Below, in pieces: positions 1 to 11,840 of a DNA stretch of 64,000 nucleotides. The notes beneath the pieces were generated by a model. The model saw only the letters and a program-made list of their open reading frames with translations, searched no databases and was not told the DNA's origin. The DNA is from Symbiodinium microadriaticum. Taxonomy: Eukaryota > Sar > Dinophyceae > Suessiales > Symbiodiniaceae. Each line of letters starts with the position of its first letter. Position 1 is the stretch's first letter. The translations under genes were made by a program, and so were the position numbers. Where the stretch lies: contig LSRX01000126.1 in NCBI GenBank assembly GCA_001939145.1, positions 396,699 to 460,698 on the forward strand, given 5' to 3'.

Positions 1-700
1 GAGCTTCGCCACGTCGGACATAAATGGCTTGGGATTTTAAACCCGAAGCCCGACGTTGAAAACTCGAAGAGCTCTTCACCTAAATGCCCAAACCGAGGCT
101 AAAGCCAAGATCCTTCGAGTCCCACTCCCACCTGCAGGGGTTCGACTTCAGGTACCCTCAAGAGAGCCGGAAGCCTTAAGATACCTCGACCTGAGAAAGA
201 CCGCCTGAAGGATCATCCTCCGTGTTCCCTATAGGGTTACCGACTCTATTTCTAGCACGGAAACCCTGCCTTCAGAATATGTGTCAAGTCCCTTTTATTT
301 GCTCCGGCTTGTGAAACATGCGGTGGCCCTGTGGTGCCTTAATTAAGCAAAGTTTTAAGCAAGAGCAGTTTAAATGCCAGCCCTCGAGATGAGAGGATCC
401 CTCGTAGGTTCCCCCCCCCAATACCTGAGGCCAAGCCCTTCATATTTCGTTTAAGCCCAGACAAGGCGAAGAAAGAAACGGCTCGGTTTATAATGAAGCG
501 CCAAAATCAACGGGCCCCACCCGAATCAGCCCAGGAGGAAGAGGAAGGCATCGACGCCAGGGGCTCAGCCAAAGAAACTGCACAAGACGCCCTACGGTCC
601 CTTGGACCAGTTTCGAATTGGGCTGAGACAAACTCGGTGAATTTGGGATCGAGCATTTACACGATCCTGGCGTTGACAAGCTTGAGCCAAAACACACATG
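1..700. other. non-coding, decayed telomere-like motifs
   Basis: Only scattered C/A-rich words of the type AAACCCGAAGCCC are seen here, as in most spacers of this window. A possible short plus exon begins after the acceptor at 720-721; its frame reads EETVQLMLTQELIVMQ to about 771. It does not join in phase to the next exon at 1042, so I leave it unassigned. Confidence 0.4.
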
Positions 701-1041
701 GGTGGGCGCAAGAGTGCACAGGAGAGGAAACAGTGCAACTTATGCTCACGCAGGAGTTGATCGTCATGCAGGGCTTGGGTACACATCAGTTGGTGTGTGC
801 GCACGCAGCAGGGTTCAAGCCCTTTTCAATAGGCAGCCCCCGGAACAATAGTTTCGGTCAACACGCAGTTGTATATGAAGTGTGCAGCAGAAGGAGCGGC
901 AGATTGTGCTGAACGAAGTGTACTGCATCGATCAGTGTGTCACATACTCCTCCCAACTACAGATTTAGAGTGCTGCATGTCCCCGACATGATCATGCAGC
1001 GCAGCCGATAGCTGGCCTTGCCCCTAAGCCTTATTCTCCAG

Positions 1042-3272
1042 CCTTCCGACTGCCGAGGAGCAGCTCCTTCTTTTCCTCTTGGTGGTGCCCATCGCCTGCA
1101 TCGGCGGCTTTTTCGTGAGCCCGGGGCCCTGCCGGGGAAATGGCTCGTGGGCTTGGCCCTTACAGTATTTAATCATTTGGGGGTTCAAGATTCTGGAGGT
1201 CTTGATGTTGTCAGTCTATAGGCTGGCTGTTGACTGATGTTTTTTTGTTTAATGCCGTGACCCATACCACCGAAGTGACGGCATCTTGCGATACTCCGGG
1301 CTCGGGCTCGTCATTGAGCTTGTCCGAGAAGTATGTGACCATCCCAAGTGCTTTATCCTGAACCCCGCAACTGCCACCCGAACCTCGAAGTTCATCGTAA
1401 AGGAACTGCGCCAAAAGCCCGGCACCCTGCATCCGTGTGGCTTAAGGAATTCGCTACCTCTGGGGCTGAACACTGGGACTTGAGCTATACTCCCTACACT
1501 CTGTGCTGCTTAAGTTGATCAGAATCATCCTCACTTCAAGGGGGGTATCAGGCCCTCTTTGTACCAAGCTGACGAGAATGATCCAGACTCGAAGATGCCC
1601 AGCTCTGAAGCTGAAAGCCCCGAACTTTGCGGTCTCCATAGGAGCCCAAGCACACAAATTGTGCAAAGCAGTGGTTCATATGAGGACGAACTGTTTAGGT
1701 GTGTTTGTATGTGTATATGTATATGTATGTATGTGTATGTGTGTGTGTATATATATACATATATATGGATGGATGGGGCTTGGTGGTTTCCTTACAATAA
1801 AGACCAGGCCCGTACAGAAACCTTCTAGGAAACCCTTGTAGACACCTGACAGGGGCCCTGATTGAAGCCCTATCTGTTGGTTTAGGAAAGACCAGTTTCA
1901 GGTCGGCGTATGCAGCGGTACTTCACCAGCTCCCACAACGATGCAACCCAGTCGGACAAGGCCCCCGGGTCTCCAAGCTTGTTGGGGTTCAGCTCGTTGC
2001 CTGCTGGGGGCTTCTGAGGTCTCGGGAGGGTGACTTGGGATGCTACGGGTCTTCAGTTTTCGGTGTGTCACGGTTTGGGCTGGCGCGTTTTGGCTTTTTT
2101 GCGGGCAGTGGAAGGTCTGGTGTATCTGAAGCCTTGTGGACTAGAAGCCGACGTGGATGCAGGTGACGTCAAGGGGGAAGGGAGATCCTCATGTAATTTA
2201 TCTCCTCCTTTCTGTAAGGCTTGGTCAGTCCAGCCTGGGTTTGATCATTTTCAAACATTGAATCGCAAGGTAGCGCTGAAGCAGAAATTAAGCGAAGTCG
2301 GTGTTTGTTCTTCAGTCTGCGCCCCTTGCATTCTCGGATCATCTCCTAGAGCTCCTCAGCTTCCAGCCTCCAGGGTTTGATAAACACCGAACTCGAAGCC
2401 CCAATCTCTAGGCCCTGCTTTCCAGCGCGAGTTTTTTAAAAGTCCGTTGGTGAACTGAAGGCTCCAACCAAAAGGCTCCAAAATATCAGACCGAGCCATG
2501 GAAGGTGGACTTCCAGTTCATCGTCAAGGAGGAGCGCCTCAGCGACGACCACGCGGCCGATGTGACGGTCTCCAAGGCCCTCTTCCTGCGACTCGTTGAG
2601 CTGTCGGCAGCGCTAATCCTCCCACAGGCGGAAAAACCGTAAGCCCGACTTGCAGAACCAGCCCCAAGCTGTAAAGTACCAAACAGGAAGCACAACGCAA
2701 GGCACGAAGAACCATGCCATATCCGTTCATCTTGGCACCTTATGCTCGGTCATCCGGAGCCACAAAAAAGACGGAAAACATGCATGGTGCCCCAAAACTC
2801 ACGCTCTCATCTCAGGAGTGTGGGAGTGAATGTTTGGAGCGTTGGTCATTTCGGTCTTGGAGCACATCCCATGGCCTTGACGGAACAACCCAGAAGCCCG
2901 AAGGCAAAGGCGTAAGAGATCTTTGCTCAAATACGAGATTTGTTTGAGCTAAAGGTTTATGTTCTATTTTCGTTCGGTCTTCCTTGTTTAGGGCGTGAGA
3001 TGCTGCGCAGAAAGTGTTAAATGCGGGACACGGAAAACCCAGCAGCTCTGCGTTGCACCCAAATAAAGAGCCTTCAAGCCCCCGCATGAACTTCCTGTAA
3101 GTCCCAGAATGCCCCAAATCCCGAAACCCCCAAAACCCTAAACCCAAATCCCGAAACAGCGGAACCCTGAACCAAGAGCCCCTGAACCCGAAAAAGCTTC
3201 CGAAAGTCCGGCAAAGCAGGGCCCATGCGTCGTGAAGACATGACTGATGTTTGGTAGTACCCTAGACATAAC

Positions 3273-3341
<69 letters not shown>

Positions 3342-3414
3342 ATATATATATATATATGTACGTATATATGTGTATACATATATATATATATATATGTTAT
3401 ATCTAGTTATATCG

Positions 3415-3460
<46 letters not shown>

Positions 3461-6283
3461 TCACTTCATATTAAGACATACTCTACTGGGCGCTGTCAGC
3501 CGAATGCTGCTGCGAAGCTGAACGCATCTAAGCCCTAGCCCTAAATCGTATGCAGCCCCCTCCCCCCCCCATTGTCAAAATACTAGTCTAAGCCCCAGTA
3601 CCAGGTGAAGGCCTATGAGCGTGCGCAGACCATCCTTGCTCATAAGGCCCGCGCTGATCCAAAGCCGGCCACAACCGCACTGACAGGGGCTTGGTTGTAT
3701 AAGTAGTGGTGTTAAGGCTTCGTCTGGAGGTTTATGGGTTGGGGTGGGTGGGTAGAGCGTCAGTGTCCAGTATTTAACTTGAACTTTGGGTGGATTTGGG
3801 CTCCTTCCTGCCACCCGAGCCACAAAACTCCAGCAATAGCGGGAATAGGGCCAAGCAAAGCCACGATGGAATTGCGAGTTTACAAAGCAGCTAACAGCAG
3901 CAGTCAGGAAGCAAGATGAAGAAGGAACCTAAACCCTAAACCCCTAAACCCCTAAACCCTAAACCCCTAAACCCCTAAACCCTAAAGCGTGTGCAGGAGC
4001 GACTGCAGGAAGCGCTGACGACAGGTGGAGCCGGCATTGTTTTTGGGCGTTTGCCCTCCAGCCCTCAGAGAGCTGCCAGGGTCTTTGGAGCGGTGTTGGG
4101 GATCCTAACAAACGAAGGCAAAAGATGAGGGACTCATTAGGGTGGTTTGTTGAGGATCCTAACAAGCGAGGGCAACAGATGAGGGACTACTTAGGGTGGA
4201 AGCTAGCAAAACTCCGAACAGCTATTTATACAAGTTTCAAGCAGAGCCCAATGCTAAGCCCAAATGCCGTTGCAGGGCAAAGCACATGGGGACTCTAGAT
4301 GCAACGAGCTTGACATGACACAATCAGATTCACAAAAAGCCCGCGCTTACAAGATTGAAGCATGCTTGTTGACATGTGGTTAAGGGGTTTGGGCCTGCAA
4401 CAATGAATCGTCAGCTTCGAGCCGAGAACCTTGAAATCCCACACGGAATGCCCGAGCCTTAACCCTAGATGCCGAAAGCCACAAACTCGAAGTCCCAAAA
4501 GATCTGAACGCTAGACCCAAAGAACTAAAAAGAAGACCCCAAGCCCGCAAACCGTTGTCGACCCCTAAAGCTCCGAACCTTAAACTCAAACCCCAAACAC
4601 CAGGATCCCCAAGGCCTAAAACTCTAGACCCTACTCCCTAACCCTGAACCCTCAGGGGAGCCCGAGCTCAACTCTAACACCTCGACCCCTGAAGCTCAGA
4701 ACTTCAACCCCGAACCCCAGGACCCCTAGACCCTTAAGGCCCCCAACTGCCAGAAGCCCGAAAAAAACCCTAAACCCCTAAACCCCCTAAACCCCTAAAC
4801 CCCCTAAAACCCCTAAACCNNNNNNNNNNNNNNNNNNNNNNNNNNNNNNNNNNNNNNNNNNNNNNNNNNNNNNNNNNNNNNNNNNNNNNNNNNNNNNNNN
4901 NNNNNNNNNNNNNNNNNNNNNNNNNNNNNNNNNNNNNNNNNNNNNNNNNNNNNNNNNNNNNNNNNNNNNNNNNNNNNNNNNNNNNNNNNNNNNNNNNNNN
5001 NNNNNNNNNNNNNNNNNNNNNNNNNNNNNNNNNNNNNNNNNNNNNNNNNNNNNNNNNNNNNNNNNNNNNNNNNNNNNNNNNNNNNNNNNNNNNNNNNNNN
5101 NNNNNNNNNNNNNNNNNNNNNNNNNNNNNNNNNNNNNNNNNNNNNNNNNNNNNNNNNNNNNNNNNNNNNNNNNNNNNNNNNNNNNNNNNNNNNNNNNNNN
5201 NNNNNNNNNNNNTTTTTTGTTTTGCTTTATGGGCTAGGGCTGATTTTAAGAGGGCTTCGGCATGTCTGGTTCTAAAGACAAATTTACGTATTGATGTGGT
5301 TATTCATGTCTTTCTTGTTGTGTGTTGTTTTAGTAGCTTTTTCCGTGTTTACTAGTTCTGCAAGGGCTTCTACAAGCTTGCTGAGGTTCGAAAAAAAACC
5401 ACACGCAAGCCCACATCGGACGAAAGGACACGGAGCGCGTCTACGACCTCCGTGACCTGGGTGCGTCGAAGCAGCTGCCCAACGTAGGCCGGGCCTTGGC
5501 GGATTTTGAAGGCGACTTTGAGGGTTTTTGGCACTGGTTGTCGGGTTGCTTGAAACCGGTTTAGGGTTTAGGGTTTCTGGCCTAATTAATTAGTATACAG
5601 GAGGAGGCTCGTCTTTTCTGAATCGGGGCATTGGCAGCAAGATGTAGGAAGGTTTGTTTGGTGTCTTGTGTTGTGGACAGAGTTTCACGACCTGCTTTTT
5701 GAGGGTAGTGCTAGTGGCTGAATAACTTTTCATGGTGCTAGGTACCCTCCTAGTTCCCATGTAGGTGTAGTAAACAAAACCCAAACCCTTTTCGAACTAT
5801 TGACTTAGTAAAGCCCTTTTCAGTTTTAGCTCTACCCAGGTTCCAGGACCTCGGAATGCACTCACTTTTCAGACCAGGCATCTGGTAACCTGGACTCTCT
5901 TGGCTCATTATAGGTTCGGGCTGGGGCTGTCAGCTTTGGAGTCAAGGATTGAAAACCACGTGGAAGGGTGGTTGTTCGGTCTATCCGATATGTAAGACAG
6001 AAAAGCAGGTGAAACATTATAAGTAGTGGTTCGCGGATGTTGTCAATCCTGCTTGAAAGACAAGAAAGTTCGAACACGAACAGCTGCAGACCAAGCCGTA
6101 TCATTTCAGTACAACAGACCATTCTGACAGCCCCCAAAACCCCAATCTACTTCTTGCAGCCCCGGATAGCCCCCAATCTCCGGTAAGGGTCCAGTGCCAG
6201 GCCGGGCCATCGAGACATTGGAGCGAAAGAAACCGCGCAGCTCAGCTGCAGATTTTGACGATGTCCTCAGCTTAAACAATTAG
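1042..6283 (+). CDS. six-exon gene model, unknown membrane-anchored protein (5' end missing)
   Basis: I join exons 1042-1114, 2490-2627, 3605-3688, 3988-4024, 5410-5523 and 6201-6283 (stop TAG). All five junctions keep the frame: phases out/in are 0/0, 0/0, 0/0, 1/1, 1/1. Donors are GT (GTGAGC), GC, GC, GT, GT; every acceptor is AG. Exon 1 encodes a membrane helix (EEQLLLFLLVVPIACIGGFF). Exon 2 is acidic then helical (WKVDFQFIVKEERLSDD, then SKALFLRLVELSAALILPQ). Exons 3-4 look like a helical or coiled segment (VKAYERAQTILAHKARA, RVQERLQEALTT). Exon 5 has HIGRKDTERVYDLRDLG and the tail ends SSAADFDDVLSLNN. I recognise no family. The N gap at 4820-5212 lies in intron 4 and could hide another exon. 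The start lies upstream of 1042 or outside the window. Joins are inferred from phase, not from transcripts. Confidence 0.5.
1700..1776. repeat. TG/TATG/TA microsatellite
   Basis: Alternating purine-pyrimidine tract (GTGTGTTTGTATGTG... to TATATACATATATATGG) inside intron 1 of the model at 1042-6283. The open frames across it are simple repeat translations. Confidence 0.85.
3270..3461. repeat. (TA)n followed by (GATA)n microsatellite
   Basis: About 130 bases of TA alternation are followed by a nearly perfect GATA array at 3415-3461. It lies between exons 2 and 3 of the upstream gene model. Confidence 0.9.
3926..3987. repeat. telomere-type CCCTAAA/CCCCTAAA array
   Basis: About eight units mix seven-base CCCTAAA and eight-base CCCCTAAA. 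The array runs straight into the acceptor AG of a 37-base candidate exon at 3988-4024, so the last unit may supply the splice acceptor. TTTAGGG is the known telomere repeat of dinoflagellates and plants; here it is interstitial. Confidence 0.85.
4095..4199 (+). repeat. two-copy tandem duplication, period 54
   Basis: Copies at 4095-4145 and 4149-4199 share GATCCTAACAA, GGCAA and AGATGAGGGACT with about seven differences. It sits in intron 4 of the first gene model. Confidence 0.8.
4764..4819. repeat. telomere-type array running into an assembly gap
   Basis: Units CCCTAAA, CCCCTAAA and CCCCCTAAA follow each other up to the first N. The gap was probably left because the array could not be assembled. 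Confidence 0.85.
4820..5212. other. assembly gap (393 N)
   Basis: Run of N. Left edge is a telomere-type array; right edge starts TTTTTTGTTTTGC. Confidence 1.
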
Positions 6284-6946
6284 TTCATTTACCACCACCT
6301 AGGGAAATCGCCTGGGACAGTTTATGTTAAGATTGTTTGGTGGATCCTCTTGATGGCACATGCAGGTTCCGCACATGAGACCCGCACAGTAGATCCGAAG
6401 CGTGGATCGGCATTGCCAGGCTCTCAACCAAAAGGCAATGTGAGGATGTTTTGAGTTACGGAGCCATCTGAATCTTGGAAGCTCTGAACCCCTTGACTTT
6501 GGACCTTTGAGCCGTTCTGAACCCCATAAAAACGGCAAGCACCAACTCCGCGAACCTCAAAATCCCTTCGAGAAACCCCCGTGGGGGTTCTTAGCCCCCA
6601 TGCCACACCCCTCAAGACCACAAGCCTAAGTTGCCCTCAACTCCAAACCGCCCCTACAGGCCCTAAACCGACAAGTATTATGACCAAGAAAGCTAAGCCC
6701 CCATCCCTGCCGTGCCCCTGACCGTGCCAGGGCATGAGTCCGGCGCCCAGTTCAGAAAGGGAGTAACATTATATAATGGTAATGCTATATCAAATTTTCG
6801 TAATGTGAGAGATTATGAGAGTAATATTATTATGGTAATATTATTGTGGGGCGGGTGCGAGCGATCGGTGTGCCTCGTGTGAAGGTCAGGAGGAAAGGGA
6901 CACAGAGCTTGGGACGTTTTTGATCAGGAGCTTAGTTGGGTTTAAG
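6284..6946. other. spacer with one AT-rich palindromic patch
   Basis: Mostly degenerate C/A-rich text. At 6770-6846 there is an AT-rich patch containing two copies of the self-complementary octamer TAATATTA (6822-6829 and 6836-6843). A weak plus-strand open stretch before 6928 reads VRAIGVPRVKVRRKGTQSLG. Confidence 0.4.
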
Positions 6947-7073
6947 GTAAGGAATATGGAGTTCAGGGGCAAGGACGGCTTGAAGGTCTTCTTTATGCAG
7001 GATTCGGGGGCTCAACAAATGTCGATACCTGGCGGCGAAATCTTAAGCCCTCCTTCTAAATTCTGTGTGTAAA
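6947..7073 (+). CDS. candidate exon, unknown protein
   Basis: After an AG at 6945-6946 the frame reads VRNMEFRGKDGLKVFFMQDS and stays open to a TAA at about 7073. Codon choice is natural and unlike the repeat translations around it. No family is recognised and the 3' splice partner is not resolved. A GAGTGAGT donor-like site lies at about 7098. Confidence 0.3.
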
Positions 7074-7439
7074 GATGTGAGGAGACCAAGAGGATCCGAG
7101 TGAGTCGCCCATGTTAGCGAAGTACACCTTGCAGTAGGGCTGGCAGGTTAAGTTTGGTCCTTATGTCGTTTGGTTTGGCTAAGTTAGAAATTCGATTTCT
7201 GATGTGCATTGGGTGTCCCGCTTCATGTAAGCGGCAGCGTGAAGACAGTAAGCCTAGGTGGCTGCTTACTGGGTTTCAGTCTTCAGGGCCTGAATCCCCT
7301 TGGGGCCTGAATCCCCTTGGGGCCCGGGGTTTGCTACTTCGACTTCCGACTAGATCACATGGGGCATGTTTTGCTGCAAGTCTGAAAACGGAGGGTGTGG
7401 ATTGTAAGACTCTTCCGCCCAGAGCCGTAATTGGTCGTT

Positions 7440-7978
7440 TGGGGTTCCCGGGGGTCGGAAGCGATGGCACCTGCGCCCCGAAAGAGACGCAATGAAAGCA
7501 CTGCAGGCTCAATGGCAACAGCATGGTGGACACGTGCCGGCCTGAGTCTCTTCCATGCGAGCCGGTAAAGTAAGGCAGGCCAACTTCCCAACCCCTTTAT
7601 AGCTCTTGACCCAGTACTCCCAAATCCTCCCCGGAAATTCCGAGTCTAAACCCAGGCCCGAGGATAGACATGCAGCTGGGAGGCTATTGAGGCATGAGGG
7701 CGTTGCATGATGCGCACCCGAAGCGCCTGACCCTTGGCCCCAGATCTCAGCCGAAATAGAGCGACTTGATGAACTAGACCAGGTTTTGCTTGTGTCGAGG
7801 GGTCCTGTACCATGAACGCCAACCTCCGATGAAGCCATCTTGTAAGCATAAAGTCGACCCCTGACAGTACCAGTAGAGCTACCTAGCCTGGAAAGCCGAA
7901 TCTCTCAATGGAGGAGCCTCAGCAGCTTCAGCTGGCTTTGCCGGCTTGATCCAAACTTGGAAGGAAACCTTGCATTGA
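7440..7978 (+). CDS. cluster of small candidate exons, unknown protein
   Basis: Three plus-strand pieces look coding. About 7458-7560 reads EAMAPAPRKRRNESTAGS. Exon 7744-7782 is bounded by CAG acceptor and CAG|GTTTTG donor and reads ISAEIERLDELDQ. About 7887-7978 reads ESLNGGASAASAGFAGLIQT and ends in TGA; it is glycine/alanine-rich. Phases do not join perfectly, so they may belong to different transcripts or a piece is missing. Confidence 0.3.
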
Positions 7979-8690
7979 ATCACCGTTCAGAGCCCTTAAC
8001 AGCGAGGGTGTCAGATTGATGGGTATGTTATACGATTCGATGTAGTATCTGTCTTAGGGTGCTCAAATACAGTAATCGAGTAAAAGCACCCCAAAGCCGC
8101 ACAGCCCAACTACATAGCCCTCTATATAATATAAACGTACGACCAGGCAACAAGAGGCATAAGTACTGTCGCTCCCGGTTTGGACTCTGGAAGGCATAAC
8201 AAAAAAACGCTGAGGTCTTAAAGCCACAATTAACAAAGTAACGTACGGGTCTGAATATATAGTGATCGTTGTTTGCTTAGGTTTCCCTATCTTTGGCAGA
8301 ATATACTCCGAAACCCGACTGTACTTATTCGAGCTTGTATATTCTGCTTTCAGCCGTCACGCCCATCAACTCCCGAACCCTGCAAAGACCAAAGAGGCCC
8401 GAACAGCAAGACTCTAAACTTGTATCCCCGCCAAGCCAATACAGGAAGCCGACTCTAAACGAGTCTAAACCGGAGTAATTTAGGCAGAGGCTGTGGGACG
8501 CAAGAACAGACTGGTATACTGGAGTAGAGCAGAACATCGTAGAACTCGATGCCCAGGGCACTCCTACCTATGGCCCTGATTCCTACAGCTCCACTCTGCC
8601 GGGCTCAGGAGCCTTCAGCAGCAAAGCACCACCGACATGAAGCTTCGCTCCCAAGTGGCCCTGACACCCAGGCGCCGGAGGGCTCTCAGA
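7979..8690. other. spacer, nothing convincing
   Basis: Short overlapping open frames only; none has clear splice signals or natural composition. Confidence 0.4.
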
Positions 8691-8697
8691 TTTGTTT

Positions 8698-8797
8698 TAG
8701 CAGTCGTGGTGGGGTCTCATCGTCGTCGTCGTTCTTCCTAGTCGGCGTGGTGATGATTCTGCCACTGCTGATCGCGACGGCATGCCGCCATTTGTGA
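8698..8797 (+). CDS. candidate C-terminal exon with a membrane helix
   Basis: A serine run (from GTCGTC repeats) precedes a hydrophobic stretch, FFLVGVVMILPLLIATACRH, then TGA at 8795-8797. It could be the tail-anchor end of a membrane protein. The link to upstream exons is not visible. Confidence 0.3.
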
Positions 8798-9389
8798 ACC
8801 TAGTGACTAATCCCTTCCCACGTTTAATAACCCCCCCCCCTACTACTAAAAACTGCCGCCCCTCGGAATTTTGCGGCTTCGGGCCCACAATTGAAAGTTG
8901 ATTGAAAACATTAGGGGGGGCCTAGGATTGTAAGAGTTTTAATAGAGCCAAGACTACAGTAGTACTAAACCGAAAGGACCAGGGCTGTAGGGTTTAGGGG
9001 CTTAGAGCTGAGGGCTTAGCATTCAAGGCTCTAGAGCTCAGGGGTTAAAGGCTTAATTAAGGTGTAGGGTTTAAGGCTTTAGAGCTTAGGGGTTAAGGGA
9101 AGAGGTTTGGCTAAAATGATTAGTTAATCAATTAGGACGTCAGGGCTTAGAGTTTTAATATTTGGGGGTGTTGTAGGCTGACTGTCTGCTCTACAGCCGG
9201 AACGGCTGCGTAGGAATCGGTCGTTGTGTCTGACTGTCTGATTAATCCCAGTCATACAGTCATACCCGTGTGCGCTGGAAACCCCCCTAATATTATTACC
9301 AAACCGCCGAAATCCAGTTTTTTTTTAGGGGGGGGGGGAGGCGTTTAATATTACGGGGAAGGGATTAGTGTATCACGGTCAAGCTATCT

Positions 9390-9755
9390 TTGCTTGGCTC
9401 CAACCGCTTCTTGCATGAAATAGCACGCTGGATGCTCGGTTCAAACCCATTCCGCAAAATCAATGGTTCATTCTTGCTGCAGATGTTGATACTTTGCAAT
9501 TATCCGCCGGCTACAGTTAGCTTGTGGATTCCCCCCTTGAGTTCAATCCTTGAAGCCCTTAACTCCGATACCGACATCTCCGCATGCAGCGCCCGAACAG
9601 TCCAACATTCTGAAATTCAGAGAAACGAGGTTCGAAAAAGCAAGCAGCAGAAGTCCTTGAGCTCCGATGTCCCCACAGCCCCACGCGTCCAGGGAGAAGC
9701 GATCGATCCTCAAGCGTGCTTTGTGCGGCTGCACCCTGGCATGAAGAAGCGGTAA
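9390..9755 (+). CDS. 121-codon open frame, unknown protein
   Basis: The frame contains natural-looking segments (FLHEIARWMLGSNPFRKING near the start and AIDPQACFVRLHPGMKKR at the end, stop TAA). The middle contains internal AG sites and may include intron sequence. No family recognised. Confidence 0.35.
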   Translation: MLGSNRFLHEIARWMLGSNPFRKINGSFLLQMLILCNYPPATVSLWIPPLSSILEALNSDTDISACSARTVQHSEIQRNEVRKSKQQKSLSSDVPTAPRVQGEAIDPQACFVRLHPGMKKR

Positions 9756-10515
9756 TGAAGATGAGGATGATTCCTGTGCTGTCATGGTAGTGCGTGCTTG
9801 CCAGGCGTAATTGCGAATTGAGCAAGCTGATGTTGAGTTCGTGTAGCCCTACCCACTTCTTATGGCCATCGTGCTGTAGGTTGTAAGCTTATGAGGCCCA
9901 TTACTGGCAAAAACCCAGAGCCCAGAAATGGATGTCTCGCCAAGCAAATCCGTGTTGGAAATGGTTGCACTCGCTGCATCCATTATTGCGTTGTCTTGCG
10001 GTTCGGGGGCAACACCCCGACCCTAAACTTTCCTAAGTCCTATACACGACTACACAGCACTGGACCCCCAACCTTTCAATCTGTTCAGGACCCTAGATAC
10101 CCAAGCCTTGCTTGTGGACCCCCGTGAGCCAGGTTCTAAAGTCAGTGGGTTGCGAGGGTCGTGGTGGAGTCCTGTTATTGAAGTCCCGGGTTCTTCTACT
10201 AGGCTAGAGCCTTTCTTCACTTTTGATCCTCAAACTCCAAGCTCTGAGCTGACCGACCACCCGAATCCCAGGCATCGGAGATGCTTGGTGGGGGCCTTGG
10301 GTCCAAATTCGTGCTCCCACAGATCCTCTCCCGGGGCCTGCGGCGCAGATTGGTTTTAAGAACTTCAAGCCCGGCGTCCTCCGACTCCCCTCAACCGTAA
10401 TTGCTTCTTTTCAATGATTGACGGCTGTGGGCTTAATTTGGGCTTATGTAGGCTTCGTGGAGTACGTTCCGTTTGCCTTTTTTGGCTGAGCGCCTGGGCT
10501 TTGGGGTTTGAACAG

Positions 10516-10649
10516 GACTGGAGGGCTGGACTCCGAAGCCACCGCCCCCGAGACCGAAGGAAGAGGCAGAAGAGCCAACCACAGGACCTCGGACCTCGGG
10601 GAGGAAGAAGAAGAGAAGGGAATATGGAAGAAGAGTCAAGCACTTATGA
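10516..10649 (+). CDS. candidate exon, proline- then lysine/arginine-rich
   Basis: After AACAG (10511-10515) the frame reads EGWTPKPPPPRPKEEAEEPT, then a basic tail RKKKRREYGRRVKHL and a stop at 10647-10649. All three frames are open here, so the frame choice rests on composition. Could be a disordered, nucleic-acid-binding tail. Confidence 0.35.
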
Positions 10650-11284
10650 TATTCGGCACCAGTGCCCACAAGAAACGAAAACAGTCATGGTCGCTTCAAG
10701 GCTTGCAGAGCTTCAAGCTTTTTTGACCCTGAGATTCCGAAAGCAAAGATGAGATGCTTGTCAGGTACAGCCTGATTGAAGCTTCCCCATGTGTGCACCG
10801 ATTCTGTATTCGTCGGAAGCTCAGACATCACCTACGGCCACGCCAGAGGCGTGTGGGCCCAGAGCCCATTTCTACCTGTCAGAAGCATATAGGGCATAGG
10901 CTTAACAAGCTTTCACTCCAGACCCTTCGAGAAAGCCCCCAAAATCACCATCTGCCTGGTAGCTAACCTGAGGTCCACAAAGGCTTCCAGTGTTGTCTTG
11001 CCTCTTTGGGGTTTGGAGGATCTTTCGGTCCGGGGCTTCTGGGTCGGTACCTTCGAGGTCTCGGAGCTATTGGGTCTTAAACCCTAAGCCCTTGAAGGAA
11101 CGGCATTCTAACTATCCAGGCCCCCTTATCGAACCTTTGAAGGAAACCGTATTCTAAGCATCAAGGCCCTTATTCGTTATGTGTGGCCACTCCCGCACTT
11201 CGTGGCTTAGGCTGCTGCTGCCGATGCTGCCGCAGACCACAGCAGCGTCGTCGTGCACTCAGGTTAAAGGAGGGGGGATTCGGC

Positions 11285-11362
11285 AGGGGCTCCTTTAAGC
11301 TTTCCTTTCTGGGTTCCGTTAAGGGCTCCTTTAGGGGTTCCTTTGAGGCCTCCTTTAAGGGG
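11285..11362. repeat. degenerate short tandem repeat (GGGCTCCTTTAAG-like)
   Basis: About six imperfect copies of a 12-16 base unit around TCCTTTRAGG; reading the minus strand gives a KEPLKEPL-type repeat that is probably not protein. Confidence 0.6.
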
Positions 11363-11480
11363 ACCAAGGGATCGAACTTGGGCTCAGGATAAAGACTCCA
11401 AGACTCGAAGAAGGCCCTAAAAGGGAGGGAGGGGGCGGCATTGACCTAACAATCAGTCAAGCACTTCCCACCATCCCAGA

Positions 11481-11840
11481 GTGTTTATCATTGGTGATTC
11501 TGCAGAATCACCTATACCACCGTCAGCCCCCCTTCCAAAGAAAACTGCCACCATTCATCTGACCCTCGACAGCACGGGCGGCACACTCCTGCATGTAAAG
11601 ACAAAAGGCAATGCAGATCGCGCTTGGGGTCTCAGCCCCAACTCCCAATCCCCGCATCTTTCAACTGTCCATGAAGACCTCTTCTCAAGCGCTGCTGAGA
11701 ATGTTTGGAGGGTCCTGGTTCAAGCCGGCTCTGTGGCAATTCCGATCGGAGCACTACTGCTAGCAAGGAGAGGAAGTACATGAACAAGAAGATCAATAGC
11801 CAGTAGTGTGTAGCAGTGAATGACGGTATTCGCCAAAGTG
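11481..11840 (-). CDS. candidate membrane-helix exon (strand ambiguous)
   Basis: On the minus strand about 11835-11735 reads HYWLLIFLFMYFLSLLAVVL followed by RSELPQ, a good transmembrane helix. The plus strand is also open (11481-11783), ending VAIPIGALLLARRGST. I prefer the minus reading because of its aromatic-rich helix; neither has a resolved gene model. Confidence 0.3.
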
